From a virus, in the IMG/VR virus record IMGVR_UViG_3300050006_000850, positions 1-39,756 of that record: a DNA stretch of 39,756 bases; one strand, written 5' to 3'. Shown in pieces: positions 16,359-23,759 of the stretch. Under the pieces are notes generated by a model that was not told the DNA's origin, made no database searches, and saw nothing but the letters and a program-made list of their open reading frames with translations. Within the stretch, counting starts at the first letter, position 1, and every line of letters starts with the position of its first letter. A program made the position numbers and the translations under genes.

Positions 16359-17243
16359 TCAGTACAGTTCTTCCCTCTCGCCCAGGGCCCACTCCAGCGC
16401 GTCGATGCGCCCCTGGAGCAGGCTCACGTCGCCAGTGTAGGTGACCACGCGGCCGGCGTTGGCCCCATCGTTGACGATGTCCTGGATGTCGGTGGGCTTG
16501 TCGCGGTTCAGGGCGAGCATCTCCTCCTGCCGCTCGGTGGTCTCCTGCAGCGCGGCCTTCAGCTGCTTGACCGTCTTCTTGCCCGACTTGCGGCCGGTGT
16601 CGAGGCGCGCCTGCTGGCGCTTCTTGGTGACGTCGCCCTTCTCGCGGCCCTTCTTCTTCTCCTGGGCGTGGGCGTCGGCGGCCTGCTTCTGCTCCTCGGG
16701 GGGCTTCTTCGAGTAGTCGTAGGCTGCATCGATGGAGACGTCGCCCTTGTGCACGCTGTCCATCAGCTCCTCGGTGGCATCCGTCTTCAGCTTCAGCAGG
16801 CGTTGCACGTGCCTGGTGGACACGCCCAGGGTGTTGGAGACCTCCACGGGGGACATCCCGAAGCCCTTGAGCGTGGTACAGGCGTCGCACATCTCTGCAC
16901 CGGTGTAGGGCTTGCGGTCGATGTCGAGGACGATGCCAGCGATGTTAGCATCGCGACGGGATCCCGCGAGCCGGTAGTAGGGGACCCCACGGGGGAAGAG
17001 CCGGGCGTAGTCGTCGGGGTGCGCTCCCTCGAGGACCTCCAGTGCGAGGAAGCGGCGCATACCGTCGACGAGGTAGGCGGTGCCGTCCCCATCGAACCAG
17101 ATGCCGAGTGGGTCAGAGAGGCCCTGGGCCTTGATGCGGAAGGAGAGACCGTCGATGTCACCGAAGTCCTTCCTGGGGTTGGCGATGACTGCGTCTGCTA
17201 CGCAGATGGTGTCCAACAGGATGGTGGGCTGTTCCGCGTTCAT
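16359..17243 (-). CDS. ParB/KorB-like DNA-binding protein
   Basis: A 294-residue protein starting at ATG 17243 behind AGAGGAG. The N-terminal half has the ParB nuclease-fold hallmarks: NPRKDF at residues 22-27 (box I) and LVDGMRRFLALE at 58-69, the counterpart of the GERRxxA phosphate/CTP-binding box II. A helix-turn-helix follows at residues 130-152 (SPVEVSNTLGVSTRHVQRLL). Residues 170-245 are lysine- and glutamate-rich and probably coiled. ParB-family proteins bind palindromic centromere sites and spread on DNA; the plasmid relative KorB binds many dispersed 13-bp palindromes. No ParA-type ATPase is visible in the window. It heads the minus-strand operon that ends in RNase HII and is divergent from the terminase gene. 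It is a candidate reader of the CGACAGWCTGTCG sites, which is inference. Confidence 0.8.
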   Translation of the reverse strand: MNAEQPTILLDTICVADAVIANPRKDFGDIDGLSFRIKAQGLSDPLGIWFDGDGTAYLVDGMRRFLALEVLEGAHPDDYARLFPRGVPYYRLAGSRRDANIAGIVLDIDRKPYTGAEMCDACTTLKGFGMSPVEVSNTLGVSTRHVQRLLKLKTDATEELMDSVHKGDVSIDAAYDYSKKPPEEQKQAADAHAQEKKKGREKGDVTKKRQQARLDTGRKSGKKTVKQLKAALQETTERQEEMLALNRDKPTDIQDIVNDGANAGRVVTYTGDVSLLQGRIDALEWALGEREELY

Positions 17244-17304
17244 GATACTCCTCTGTGTGTGTGGTATGGTGGCTTGTATCCAGATCTGTTGACAAGGAGG
17301 CTGT
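17244..17304. promoter_or_regulatory. 61-bp divergent control region between ParB-like and terminase genes
   Basis: It contains the Shine-Dalgarno sites of both genes (AGGAG for the minus gene, AAGGAGG for TTG 17305) and a GTGTGTGTGG tract. No convincing -35/-10 pair is visible for either direction. Confidence 0.4.
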
Positions 17305-20295
17305 TTGCGTCAGTCACTGCTGCAATCCTCGGGGCTGGCTCGAGTTCGGGTGAATCGGGACGAGCAGCTCGCCCGGCGAGAAGAGGTACATGACCCGGAG
17401 TCCCTGGTCTATGCTCGCCCCTCGGACTTCACCGAGTACGCGATTCGGGTAGTAGACCAGAAGGCCAACAAGGTCGTTCCATTCTCGTATGCGGAGCGCC
17501 GCTACCTCCGGAGAATCTACGACACCGGGGCCAAGCGCGTCTTGCTGAAGTGTGGCCGGCAGGTCGAGAAATGCCTGAACGCGCGTTCAGTAGTCTCTCT
17601 CGCGTCGGGTGCCCCAAAGGGGCTGAAGGACGTTCAGGTCGGTGACACGGTTGTGGGGTTGGGCGACAACACGGCCCACACCGCGGCAGGAGTGGTCACC
17701 TGGAAGTCGGAGGAGCTACGGAAGCCCTGCGTTCGCCTCCGAACACGTCAGGGCCACGAGACCATCATCGCACTGACGCACCCGATGCGAACGTGGGGGG
17801 CGTGGACCGAGGGGGGTGCGCTGAGAGTCAAGTCCCGCCTTGCTGTGGCCCGGCAGGTCGGTGATTTCACGGGTGATGGTGGCCCACACGACCACGAGAT
17901 CGTGCTGCTGGCCTACATGATCGCCGAGGGGTACACACCCGACGCACCTCACTGCTCGTTCACTCAGAACGAGGAAGGGCCGGTGCTCGGGGAGTTCCTT
18001 GACATCGTGCACGACAGGTTGGGGGACCAGTACGACCCACACGAACGGAAACGGGCACTGTGGCAGCTACGGTTCGGCAAGGATTCTCAGCTGCAGGGCC
18101 TTGTCGAGAAGTGGGGGCTCCGTGGGCTCCTCTCCCCCACCAAGTTCGTCCCAGACTTCGTCTACAGCCTCGACCAGTACCAGACGGCCCTCTTCCTCAA
18201 CCGCCTCTGGGCCGGGGATGGGCACTGCAGCTTGCAGGGCTCCTCGTACCACCTCGAGTACGACACTGTCTCCAAGCGCCTCGCGCGAGATGTGCAGCGG
18301 CTACTCTGGAAGTTCGGCATCCCTACCAGCTTCCGTTCTTGGAAGCCCAAACTCTACGAGGGTACCGACAAGTGGGCCCACAAGCTACGCGTCGAGACCC
18401 AGGAGGGCGCACGCAGGTTCATCGAGGAGATCGGAGCGCTGGGCAAGACCGAGCACCTCCCACTGTTGGGGGTGGATGCGAACAGCAACCGAGACACGTA
18501 CCCGATGGAGATCGCCGAGGACATCAAGGCAATCCACAGGTCGCGCGCTGGGTATCACCGACGGGGGCGGTACGTGCCCCAGCCATCGCTCCGCTCGGTG
18601 GGTCTCCGAGAGAAGCCCAAGTACCCCCTGACCCGGGAGAAGTTGAAGGAGTACGTCGACTTCTTCAACTCGGACGTCGGGTTCGACCGGCCGCTAGTCA
18701 ACCAGCTGCGTGCCCACCTGGACACTGACCTCTTCTGGGACGAGATCGTCGAGATTGAGGACGTCGGGGAGCAGCCCTGCTACGACATCACCGTCGAGGG
18801 CACCGACAGCTTCATCGCCGACGGATTCGTGACGCACAACAGCACCATGCTCGGCAACCGGATGCTGTCGATGTGCTGCCTCAATACGGGCTTCAAGTGC
18901 CTGTATGTGTCCCCCACCCACTCCCAGACGAATACGTTCAGCCGCGACAGACTGTCGGACCCCATCACGCTGTCCCCGATTCTCTCGTCCTGGACGACGA
19001 CCAAGCTCACCGACAACATCCACCTCAAAAAGTTTATCAACCACAGCAACATCACCCTGCGCTACGCGTACCACAACGCTGACCGTACCCGCGGTATCCC
19101 CTCGGACATGGTCACCATCGACGAGCTGCAGGACATCCTGATGACCAACATCCCGGTCATCGAGGAGACGGCATCGCACTCCCCTTGGGGCCTCTTCGTC
19201 TACTCGGGTACGCCGAAGTCGACCGACAACCCCATGGAGCACTACTGGGTCTACTACTCGCGGCAGAACGAGTGGATGGTCCCCTGCGAGCACCACGGTA
19301 CCCCCAAGCGGCCAGCCAGCTGGCACTGGAACATCCTGGGCGAACGCAACATTGGCCTGCACGGGCCCATCTGCGACAAGTGCGGAGAGACCATCGCCCC
19401 GATGCACCCGGCCGCGCACTGGCGGTCGCTCAACCCCAAGCCCGACATCCCCGAGCCCTTCGAGGGGTTCCGCATCCCGCAGCTGATGGTCCCCTGGATT
19501 GGCTGGACCGACATCCTGCAGAAGCAGAAGTTCTACGGGCGCGCCCAGTTCTACAACGAGGTCCTGGGCCTGAGCTACGACTCGGGGACACGGCCCATCA
19601 CACGCAGGCACCTCCGGGCGATCTGCAACCCCGAGCTGTCGATGGCGCGGGACGGCCTGGAGAAGATCCAGAACAGCCTGGGTGGCGCCCGGGTCTTCAT
19701 GGGCATCGACTGGACGGGCGGCAGCAACAAGAGTTTCACGGTGGCTACCCTGGGTGCCTACCTCCCGGGCAAGCGGGTGTTCTCCTTCTTCTACGTGCAC
19801 CGCTTCGAGGGCCAGGAGTCCGAGCCCGAGACCCAGCTGGAGCTCCTCAAGCAGCTCATCCGGAGCTGGCACGTGGACGTCGTGGGGGTGGACTTCGGCG
19901 GTGGCTACTGGCCCAACAACGAGCTCATCAAGGCCTTTGGCCCGCACCGGGTCATCAAGTGGCAGTACAGCCAGCCCAGCGAGAAGTGGCGGTGGGACGC
20001 CGGCCAGCAGCGGTACATGGTGAACCGCACGGCCGTGATGACGGACTTCTTCAACGCCCTGAAGCACTCCGACCGCCAGATCTTCGAGTTCCCACAGTGG
20101 GAACAGTTCCGGGAGCCCTACGCCACGGACTTCACCAACATCTTCAGCGAGTACAACGAGTCCCTCCGCCTGGACGAGTACAAGCTGGCCCCGGAGATGA
20201 CGGACGATACCTGCCACTCCGCCCTCCTGTGCCTGCTGGCCTCCACCCTCCGCATCCCCCGACTCGACATCTTCGCAGTGCAGCAGGAAACATAG
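17305..20295 (+). CDS. terL: terminase large subunit, intein-containing precursor
   Basis: A 996-residue precursor, 573 after splicing. It starts at TTG 17305 with AAGGAGG four bases upstream. The product is the DNA-packaging motor: an ATPase that drives DNA into proheads and a nuclease that cuts the concatemer. Walker A is CGRQVEK joined to ST (residues 83-89 plus the extein after the intein), with Glu where most P-loops have Gly. Walker B is MVTIDELQD near residue 602, and a coupling motif SGTP follows. A zinc-ribbon-like pair C..H/CDKC lies near residues 660-700. The RuvC-like nuclease has its acidic residues in GIDWTGG (about 800), VGVDFGGG (about 861) and DDTCH (about 967). The stop is followed by a strong hairpin. 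Palindrome site 3 lies just after the intein. Confidence 0.95.
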   Translation: MRQSLLQSSGLARVRVNRDEQLARREEVHDPESLVYARPSDFTEYAIRVVDQKANKVVPFSYAERRYLRRIYDTGAKRVLLKCGRQVEKCLNARSVVSLASGAPKGLKDVQVGDTVVGLGDNTAHTAAGVVTWKSEELRKPCVRLRTRQGHETIIALTHPMRTWGAWTEGGALRVKSRLAVARQVGDFTGDGGPHDHEIVLLAYMIAEGYTPDAPHCSFTQNEEGPVLGEFLDIVHDRLGDQYDPHERKRALWQLRFGKDSQLQGLVEKWGLRGLLSPTKFVPDFVYSLDQYQTALFLNRLWAGDGHCSLQGSSYHLEYDTVSKRLARDVQRLLWKFGIPTSFRSWKPKLYEGTDKWAHKLRVETQEGARRFIEEIGALGKTEHLPLLGVDANSNRDTYPMEIAEDIKAIHRSRAGYHRRGRYVPQPSLRSVGLREKPKYPLTREKLKEYVDFFNSDVGFDRPLVNQLRAHLDTDLFWDEIVEIEDVGEQPCYDITVEGTDSFIADGFVTHNSTMLGNRMLSMCCLNTGFKCLYVSPTHSQTNTFSRDRLSDPITLSPILSSWTTTKLTDNIHLKKFINHSNITLRYAYHNADRTRGIPSDMVTIDELQDILMTNIPVIEETASHSPWGLFVYSGTPKSTDNPMEHYWVYYSRQNEWMVPCEHHGTPKRPASWHWNILGERNIGLHGPICDKCGETIAPMHPAAHWRSLNPKPDIPEPFEGFRIPQLMVPWIGWTDILQKQKFYGRAQFYNEVLGLSYDSGTRPITRRHLRAICNPELSMARDGLEKIQNSLGGARVFMGIDWTGGSNKSFTVATLGAYLPGKRVFSFFYVHRFEGQESEPETQLELLKQLIRSWHVDVVGVDFGGGYWPNNELIKAFGPHRVIKWQYSQPSEKWRWDAGQQRYMVNRTAVMTDFFNALKHSDRQIFEFPQWEQFREPYATDFTNIFSEYNESLRLDEYKLAPEMTDDTCHSALLCLLASTLRIPRLDIFAVQQET
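17572..18840 (+). mobile_element. LAGLIDADG intein in terminase Walker A
   Basis: A 423-residue intein. It begins with Cys 90 of the precursor (CLNARSVVSLASG), block B is IALTHPMRT, and it ends FIADGFVTHN before Ser. Two LAGLIDADG (DOD) blocks are visible: LLAYMIAEGY near intein residue 112 and FLNRLWAGDGHC near 208, giving a monomeric homing endonuclease. The intein splits the ATP-binding motif GRQVEK/ST, so the terminase is inactive until splicing. All splice residues look intact. Confidence 0.95.
18945..18957. promoter_or_regulatory. 13-bp palindrome site 3, CGACAGACTGTCG
   Basis: Perfect dyad with central A in the terminase extein (codons for R-D-R-L-S). Confidence 0.7.
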
Positions 20296-20302
20296 GGCTA
20301 GA

Positions 20303-20332
20303 CGTGGGGGCCCGCAGATGCGGACCCCCACG
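20303..20332. terminator. bidirectional hairpin between convergent genes
   Basis: An inverted repeat CGTGGGGG-C-CCGC, loop AGAT, GCGG-A-CCCCCACG lies eight bases after the terminase stop and 23 bases before the stop of the convergent minus gene. It has twelve base pairs with one mismatch and no T-run. It could stop transcription from both sides. Confidence 0.7.
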
Positions 20333-20354
20333 CACCCTCGCGGGACGCGGGGTA

Positions 20355-21071
20355 TCAGACCGTGCGACCCACCACCGGTGCCGCGTTGGTCTCGCGGTAC
20401 GTCTCGATGGTGTGGAACAGCACGGTTCCACCGATGATGAGGGACTCACCGACCACCACGCCGGTGGCGCCTGCCAGGAGGACCGCCACCCAGCCCGTCG
20501 GCAGGGCGAAGCGGGTCTCCAGGAGCCGCGCGACGAGCAGCCAGATCCCGGCACCCAACGCGAACTCGAGCCCGTGCCGGAGGCGGGGCTGCATGTTCAC
20601 GAAGCGGACCGGAGCCATGACGGCCGTCCGGGTCAGGGTCTCGTCCTCGGGCTTGACCCCGAGAGCGCCCTGCAGGTAGTCCGCGCGGTGCATCGCGGCC
20701 TGGGCGGTGGCCTGAGCGATGTCCGTCTGGCTGACGGCGCGGGACACCAGGTCCTCGACCTGCGCGATCTTGAGGTCGATGACCTCCTTGAACGCGCCGA
20801 CGGCGGAGGGGTCGGTCGCCTCGGCGGCCTGCTCCACCGTCTCGGCCAGGCTGTCCATCCTGGCCTTGAGCTCCGCCGCGAGCTCACCCTGACCGGACAG
20901 CTCACCGACGATCTCGTCGAGGCGCGTGTCCCGCTCCTCGAACTTCTTGTTCATCGACGCCACGGTCGGGCGGTCCTTGAACCGACCGAGCTTGCTGTCG
21001 ACGAGCTCCACCACCTCGGCCTGCGTGACAGGCTTGGTGGTCGCTTCCTTCCTCGCTGCTGCTTCGGACAT
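20355..21071 (-). CDS. coiled-coil protein with C-terminal membrane segments
   Basis: A 238-residue protein. I chose ATG 21071 (MSEAAARKE) because GAGGAG lies six bases upstream; the earlier in-frame ATG 21077 touches the GAGGAG. Residues 15-140 are a long charged coiled coil (KKFEERDTRLDEIVGEL..., AVEQAAEATD...). Two or three hydrophobic helices follow around residues 165-215 (ALGAGIWLLVARLL; VAVLLAGATGVVVGESLII; GGTVLFH). It is likely an inner-membrane protein with a cytoplasmic coiled coil. No family is recognised. It is the last gene of a two-gene minus-strand unit that interrupts the plus-strand packaging/head genes. Confidence 0.75.
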   Translation of the reverse strand: MSEAAARKEATTKPVTQAEVVELVDSKLGRFKDRPTVASMNKKFEERDTRLDEIVGELSGQGELAAELKARMDSLAETVEQAAEATDPSAVGAFKEVIDLKIAQVEDLVSRAVSQTDIAQATAQAAMHRADYLQGALGVKPEDETLTRTAVMAPVRFVNMQPRLRHGLEFALGAGIWLLVARLLETRFALPTGWVAVLLAGATGVVVGESLIIGGTVLFHTIETYRETNAAPVVGRTV

Positions 21072-21095
21072 GTACATCTCCTCGTTCTATGGGGT

Positions 21096-21142
21096 TTGCG
21101 GCCGCAAGGACAGACCAACTACGGGATGTAGCCTGCCTGTCC
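21096..21142. promoter_or_regulatory. palindrome-rich gap before the coiled-coil membrane gene
   Basis: The 92-base gap between the two minus-strand genes holds a perfect 12-bp palindrome, TTGCGGCCGCAA (21096-21107). It also holds an inverted pair GGACAG (21108-21113) and CTGTCC (21137-21142). The latter share the GACAG/CTGTC half-sites of the dispersed 13-bp palindrome. This is a possible operator; function is unknown. Confidence 0.35.
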
Positions 21143-21163
21143 AACCGTGTCTCTTATGTCTGA

Positions 21164-21859
21164 TCAGGTACGGTTTTTGCGCAAAATGGACAGCAGGTCG
21201 CCCTTGGGGTCCAGTCCGGGGCCATCGAGCCCCAGGAAGTGGTCCCGGACAGCCTCGTCGCGGTAGGTCTCGACGTAGATGATGACGGCACCGCGCAGGT
21301 GCTTGCGGCAGAACTCCAGGCGGCTGTGGAGCTTCTGCACCTCGAGGTTGGTGTCGTACCCATCCCTCTCGCGCACCAAGGCCTGCAGGCCCATGCAGAG
21401 CTTGAGGAAGACCAGCTCGGGGGTCTCGAACTTCGTGGCCAGGTGGATGGTGTGGAACACCGTCTCGTCCATGCGGGGGAAGAGGTCGACCCAGTTCTGG
21501 GCATCGCCGATGGTGAGGTTGCTCAGGGCGTGCTGGGCCATCTCCAGCATGGCCTTGCACTCGCTCGGCTCCAGTTGGAGTGGGGGTAGGGAGATCTCGT
21601 GGATCTCGGTCAGTAGCCGGAGGTTGGCCTCCAGCCTCAGGACACGTCTCTGCAGGTCGAGGATGGTCTTGCGGTTGAGCAGTGACCCCGTCTGGGCCTC
21701 ACGGTCGGCGGCCAGCTCTACCACCTGAGCTCGCATGAGCATCGTCTTGCGCCCCTGGGTGAAGCGCGTGAGCATGGAGCGCCCGATGTAGGTTTCCACC
21801 GTACGCGTGGAGACTCCGAGGAGCTCGGCGGCCTCCTTCTTGGTCAGCATTTCGGACAT
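21164..21859 (-). CDS. MerR/excisionase-type helix-turn-helix protein
   Basis: A 231-residue protein starting at ATG 21859 behind GGAGG. A longer frame opens to 22057, but it crosses the divergent promoter. Residues 4-50 form a winged helix-turn-helix of the excisionase/MerR type (LTKKEAAELLGVSTRTVETYI, then the wing GRKTMLMRAQVVEL). Residues 65-95 are a coiled coil, and the rest is a helical domain with conserved-looking aromatic residues. It probably binds DNA as a regulator, perhaps of its own divergent promoter region (21860-21972). It is the first gene of the minus-strand pair with the coiled-coil membrane protein. Confidence 0.75.
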   Translation of the reverse strand: MSEMLTKKEAAELLGVSTRTVETYIGRSMLTRFTQGRKTMLMRAQVVELAADREAQTGSLLNRKTILDLQRRVLRLEANLRLLTEIHEISLPPLQLEPSECKAMLEMAQHALSNLTIGDAQNWVDLFPRMDETVFHTIHLATKFETPELVFLKLCMGLQALVRERDGYDTNLEVQKLHSRLEFCRKHLRGAVIIYVETYRDEAVRDHFLGLDGPGLDPKGDLLSILRKNRT

Positions 21860-21913
21860 GAATCGGCACCTCCAGTTGCTCTTCTTGTAGCAGGAAGCTG
21901 GCCGGCTTTGCCG

Positions 21914-21943
21914 TTGACACTGTCTCAGCGCACTGCCTATAAC
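21914..21943 (+). promoter_or_regulatory. strong sigma-70 type promoter for the head gene cluster
   Basis: TTGACA (21914-21919), an 18-base spacer, then TATAAC (21938-21943). Predicted transcription starts near 21950, just before the gene at 21973. The 9-bp palindrome GACACTGTC overlaps the -35 box and could be an operator. It is the best promoter in the window. Confidence 0.75.
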
Positions 21944-21972
21944 GAGAGTAGGCTTACTTGCTCGAGGTGCCC

Positions 21973-22863
21973 ATGCCCAACTTCGACGACATGCTCTCCA
22001 CGACCAAGGGTACCAAGGTCCCTGCCAGCACCCTGCTGTTGATGTCCAAGGAGGCAAGCAGGGCCTACCTGGACCACCAGACCCCGCTCAACGACTCCAT
22101 CGTGAAGATGGCCCAGCAGCACCCCGAGTGGTCCGGTGAGCACATCCGCCGGATCATCGAGGCGGCCAACCAGGAGACCTACGCGGAGCTGTTCAACAAG
22201 GAGGCCAGCTCGGTCAAGAACATCGTCTACGACCTGGCCGACCCGGACATCGTGCTGCCTCAGCTGGAGAAGGAGGCGCGTGCCCACGTGACCCTCCCTG
22301 CGGACGCGGCCTACGACCGCCCGATCATGGACTTCCATGATGGCCTGCTGGATGACGCCGAGGGCGACGCCATCCTGGCCAACGCCTTCGGGATCCCCGC
22401 GGCCCAGGAGAAGGTGGCCGCAGCCGTGGGCCCCACCATCCACGACTGGGACCAAGCACTCGGTGCCCTGGACCACGTGCGCGCCGAGGCGGGCGGGGTC
22501 GAGCGCATGCACGAGGACGTGGTCATCGACTTCAACCACCAGGTCAAGCAGGCCATGCTCGAGGGGTACGACCTCGGCGAGGTCGGTGTGGTGATGGAGG
22601 GCATGCTCGGTGAGAAGACTGCGATGCTCCGGCCCTACCTCGTGGATGCGGTCCGCCGGACGCTGGAGGCGGCTCCGGATGTCCAGGTGGAGGCGGATCC
22701 TGAGAAGACGGCTGCGGCTCAAACTCGAGTCGTGGATCCTGCAAGTCCACTGGCAGTCGTCACCCAGCAGCTGCATGCTGTCGCTTCGCGACGCACCCTC
22801 CTCAAGCACGCTGAGGGGATCCTCACCGACAAGGTGAAGGAGCTCCGCGCGGCGCTGACGTGA
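21973..22863 (+). CDS. virion-type helical protein, first gene of head cluster
   Basis: A 296-residue protein. I chose ATG 21973 with GAGG five bases upstream; an in-frame TTG lies at 21958. It is mostly helical and acidic, with K-x-A motifs (SKEASRAY, NKEASS, LEKEARA, QEKVAAAV, PEKTAAAQ). It follows the strong promoter and overlaps the next gene as GTGA. Its position between terminase and protease is where a portal protein often lies, but it is too short and shows no portal features. I cannot name it. Confidence 0.75.
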   Translation: MPNFDDMLSTTKGTKVPASTLLLMSKEASRAYLDHQTPLNDSIVKMAQQHPEWSGEHIRRIIEAANQETYAELFNKEASSVKNIVYDLADPDIVLPQLEKEARAHVTLPADAAYDRPIMDFHDGLLDDAEGDAILANAFGIPAAQEKVAAAVGPTIHDWDQALGALDHVRAEAGGVERMHEDVVIDFNHQVKQAMLEGYDLGEVGVVMEGMLGEKTAMLRPYLVDAVRRTLEAAPDVQVEADPEKTAAAQTRVVDPASPLAVVTQQLHAVASRRTLLKHAEGILTDKVKELRAALT

Positions 22864-23123
22864 GAGACGACTGGGTCAGGCGCACGCGGGTCGCGGCGGT
22901 GGCCCGTGCGATGGCCGGGCAGAAGAAGCTCGGTGGTATCCTGAACGCTGCGGCTGCAGCCCCCAAACTCCTGATGAAACACCCGGTCATCGGCTCGATG
23001 ACAGTGGCCGGGGGAGCCCTGGGAGCGCATGGCCTGAAACAGACATCGGACACGGCCAAGGCGCTGAGGTTCCAGCAAGAGGCCAAGTTCCGTAGCATCA
23101 AGGGCCCCCTCGGGGCCGGGTGA
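22860..23123 (+). CDS. small basic protein with hydrophobic segment
   Basis: An 87-residue protein starting at GTG 22860, overlapping the previous stop as GTGA. The N-terminal 25 residues are basic (RDDWVRRTRVAAVARAMAGQKK). Residues 40-60 form a hydrophobic Gly/Ala-rich segment (HPVIGSMTVAGGALGAHG). No family is recognised. It could be a minor virion protein with a membrane-like helix. Confidence 0.6.
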   Translation: MRDDWVRRTRVAAVARAMAGQKKLGGILNAAAAAPKLLMKHPVIGSMTVAGGALGAHGLKQTSDTAKALRFQQEAKFRSIKGPLGAG

Positions 23124-23131
23124 GGTAGCAA

Positions 23132-23755
23132 ATGGGCGCTCGTGACGTGATCGCGAAGATGGTGAAGGAGGGCTCCCTCTCCCTGGACCAGGTCCACTGC
23201 ATCGAGCAGCGGGTCGAGAAGGTGGCCAACGTGCAGCTGGCCCCCGAGATGCTGGCCGCCGTCGAGCACGCTGCTCGGTCGGTGGGGACGGCGTCCAAGG
23301 GCGGCGGCGGGATGCAACTGGCGAAGGCCCTGACGGGGCCGGATGCCTTCAAGACGATAGCTGCCCTGGTGCTCGGTGGTGGGGCTCTCACCGCCGGCGG
23401 TATCGGCGCTGCGATGGCGGGATCTGCCGGTGTCCACGGTGTCGATGCCATGGTCCAGGCCGTGCGGAAGGGTGGGCAGTACAAGCGGATGATGGACGCC
23501 AACCCGGAACTGGCGCACTACGACCCCAACGAGCTGCAGTCTGCCTTCGCCACCCTGCACAAGTTCAACCCGGAGCTGGCGGGTGACCCACTGGTGGCCG
23601 GTACCTTCGTCCGGCGTGTAGCCGACGCCGACGCCATCGACCACCGCACCGTGGGGGAGCTGGCCAACACCCGCAAGGTCATGGGGCTCCCGTACGGCCA
23701 GCAGGCCGCCTCGGGGCAGGCGTTCAGCACGGCCATGGGGATGGTCGGCAAGTAG
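23132..23755 (+). CDS. virion-type protein with Gly-rich hydrophobic segment
   Basis: A 207-residue protein starting at ATG 23132, with GAGG six bases upstream. The N-terminal 60 residues are helical with VEKVANV. A Gly/Ala hydrophobic stretch follows at about residues 70-100 (IAALVLGGGALTAGGIGAAM). The C-terminal part contains LHKFNPELAGDPLVAGTFV, which looks like a conserved motif but matches no family I can name. It immediately precedes the prohead protease gene, so a head-assembly or internal capsid role is plausible. Confidence 0.65.
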   Translation: MGARDVIAKMVKEGSLSLDQVHCIEQRVEKVANVQLAPEMLAAVEHAARSVGTASKGGGGMQLAKALTGPDAFKTIAALVLGGGALTAGGIGAAMAGSAGVHGVDAMVQAVRKGGQYKRMMDANPELAHYDPNELQSAFATLHKFNPELAGDPLVAGTFVRRVADADAIDHRTVGELANTRKVMGLPYGQQAASGQAFSTAMGMVGK

Positions 23756-23759
23756 GTTC

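Noticed and set aside
17289-17294. A perfect TTGACA upstream of the terminase gene
   Set aside because: It overlaps the AAGGAGG ribosome site, and no -10 box fits downstream before the start codon.
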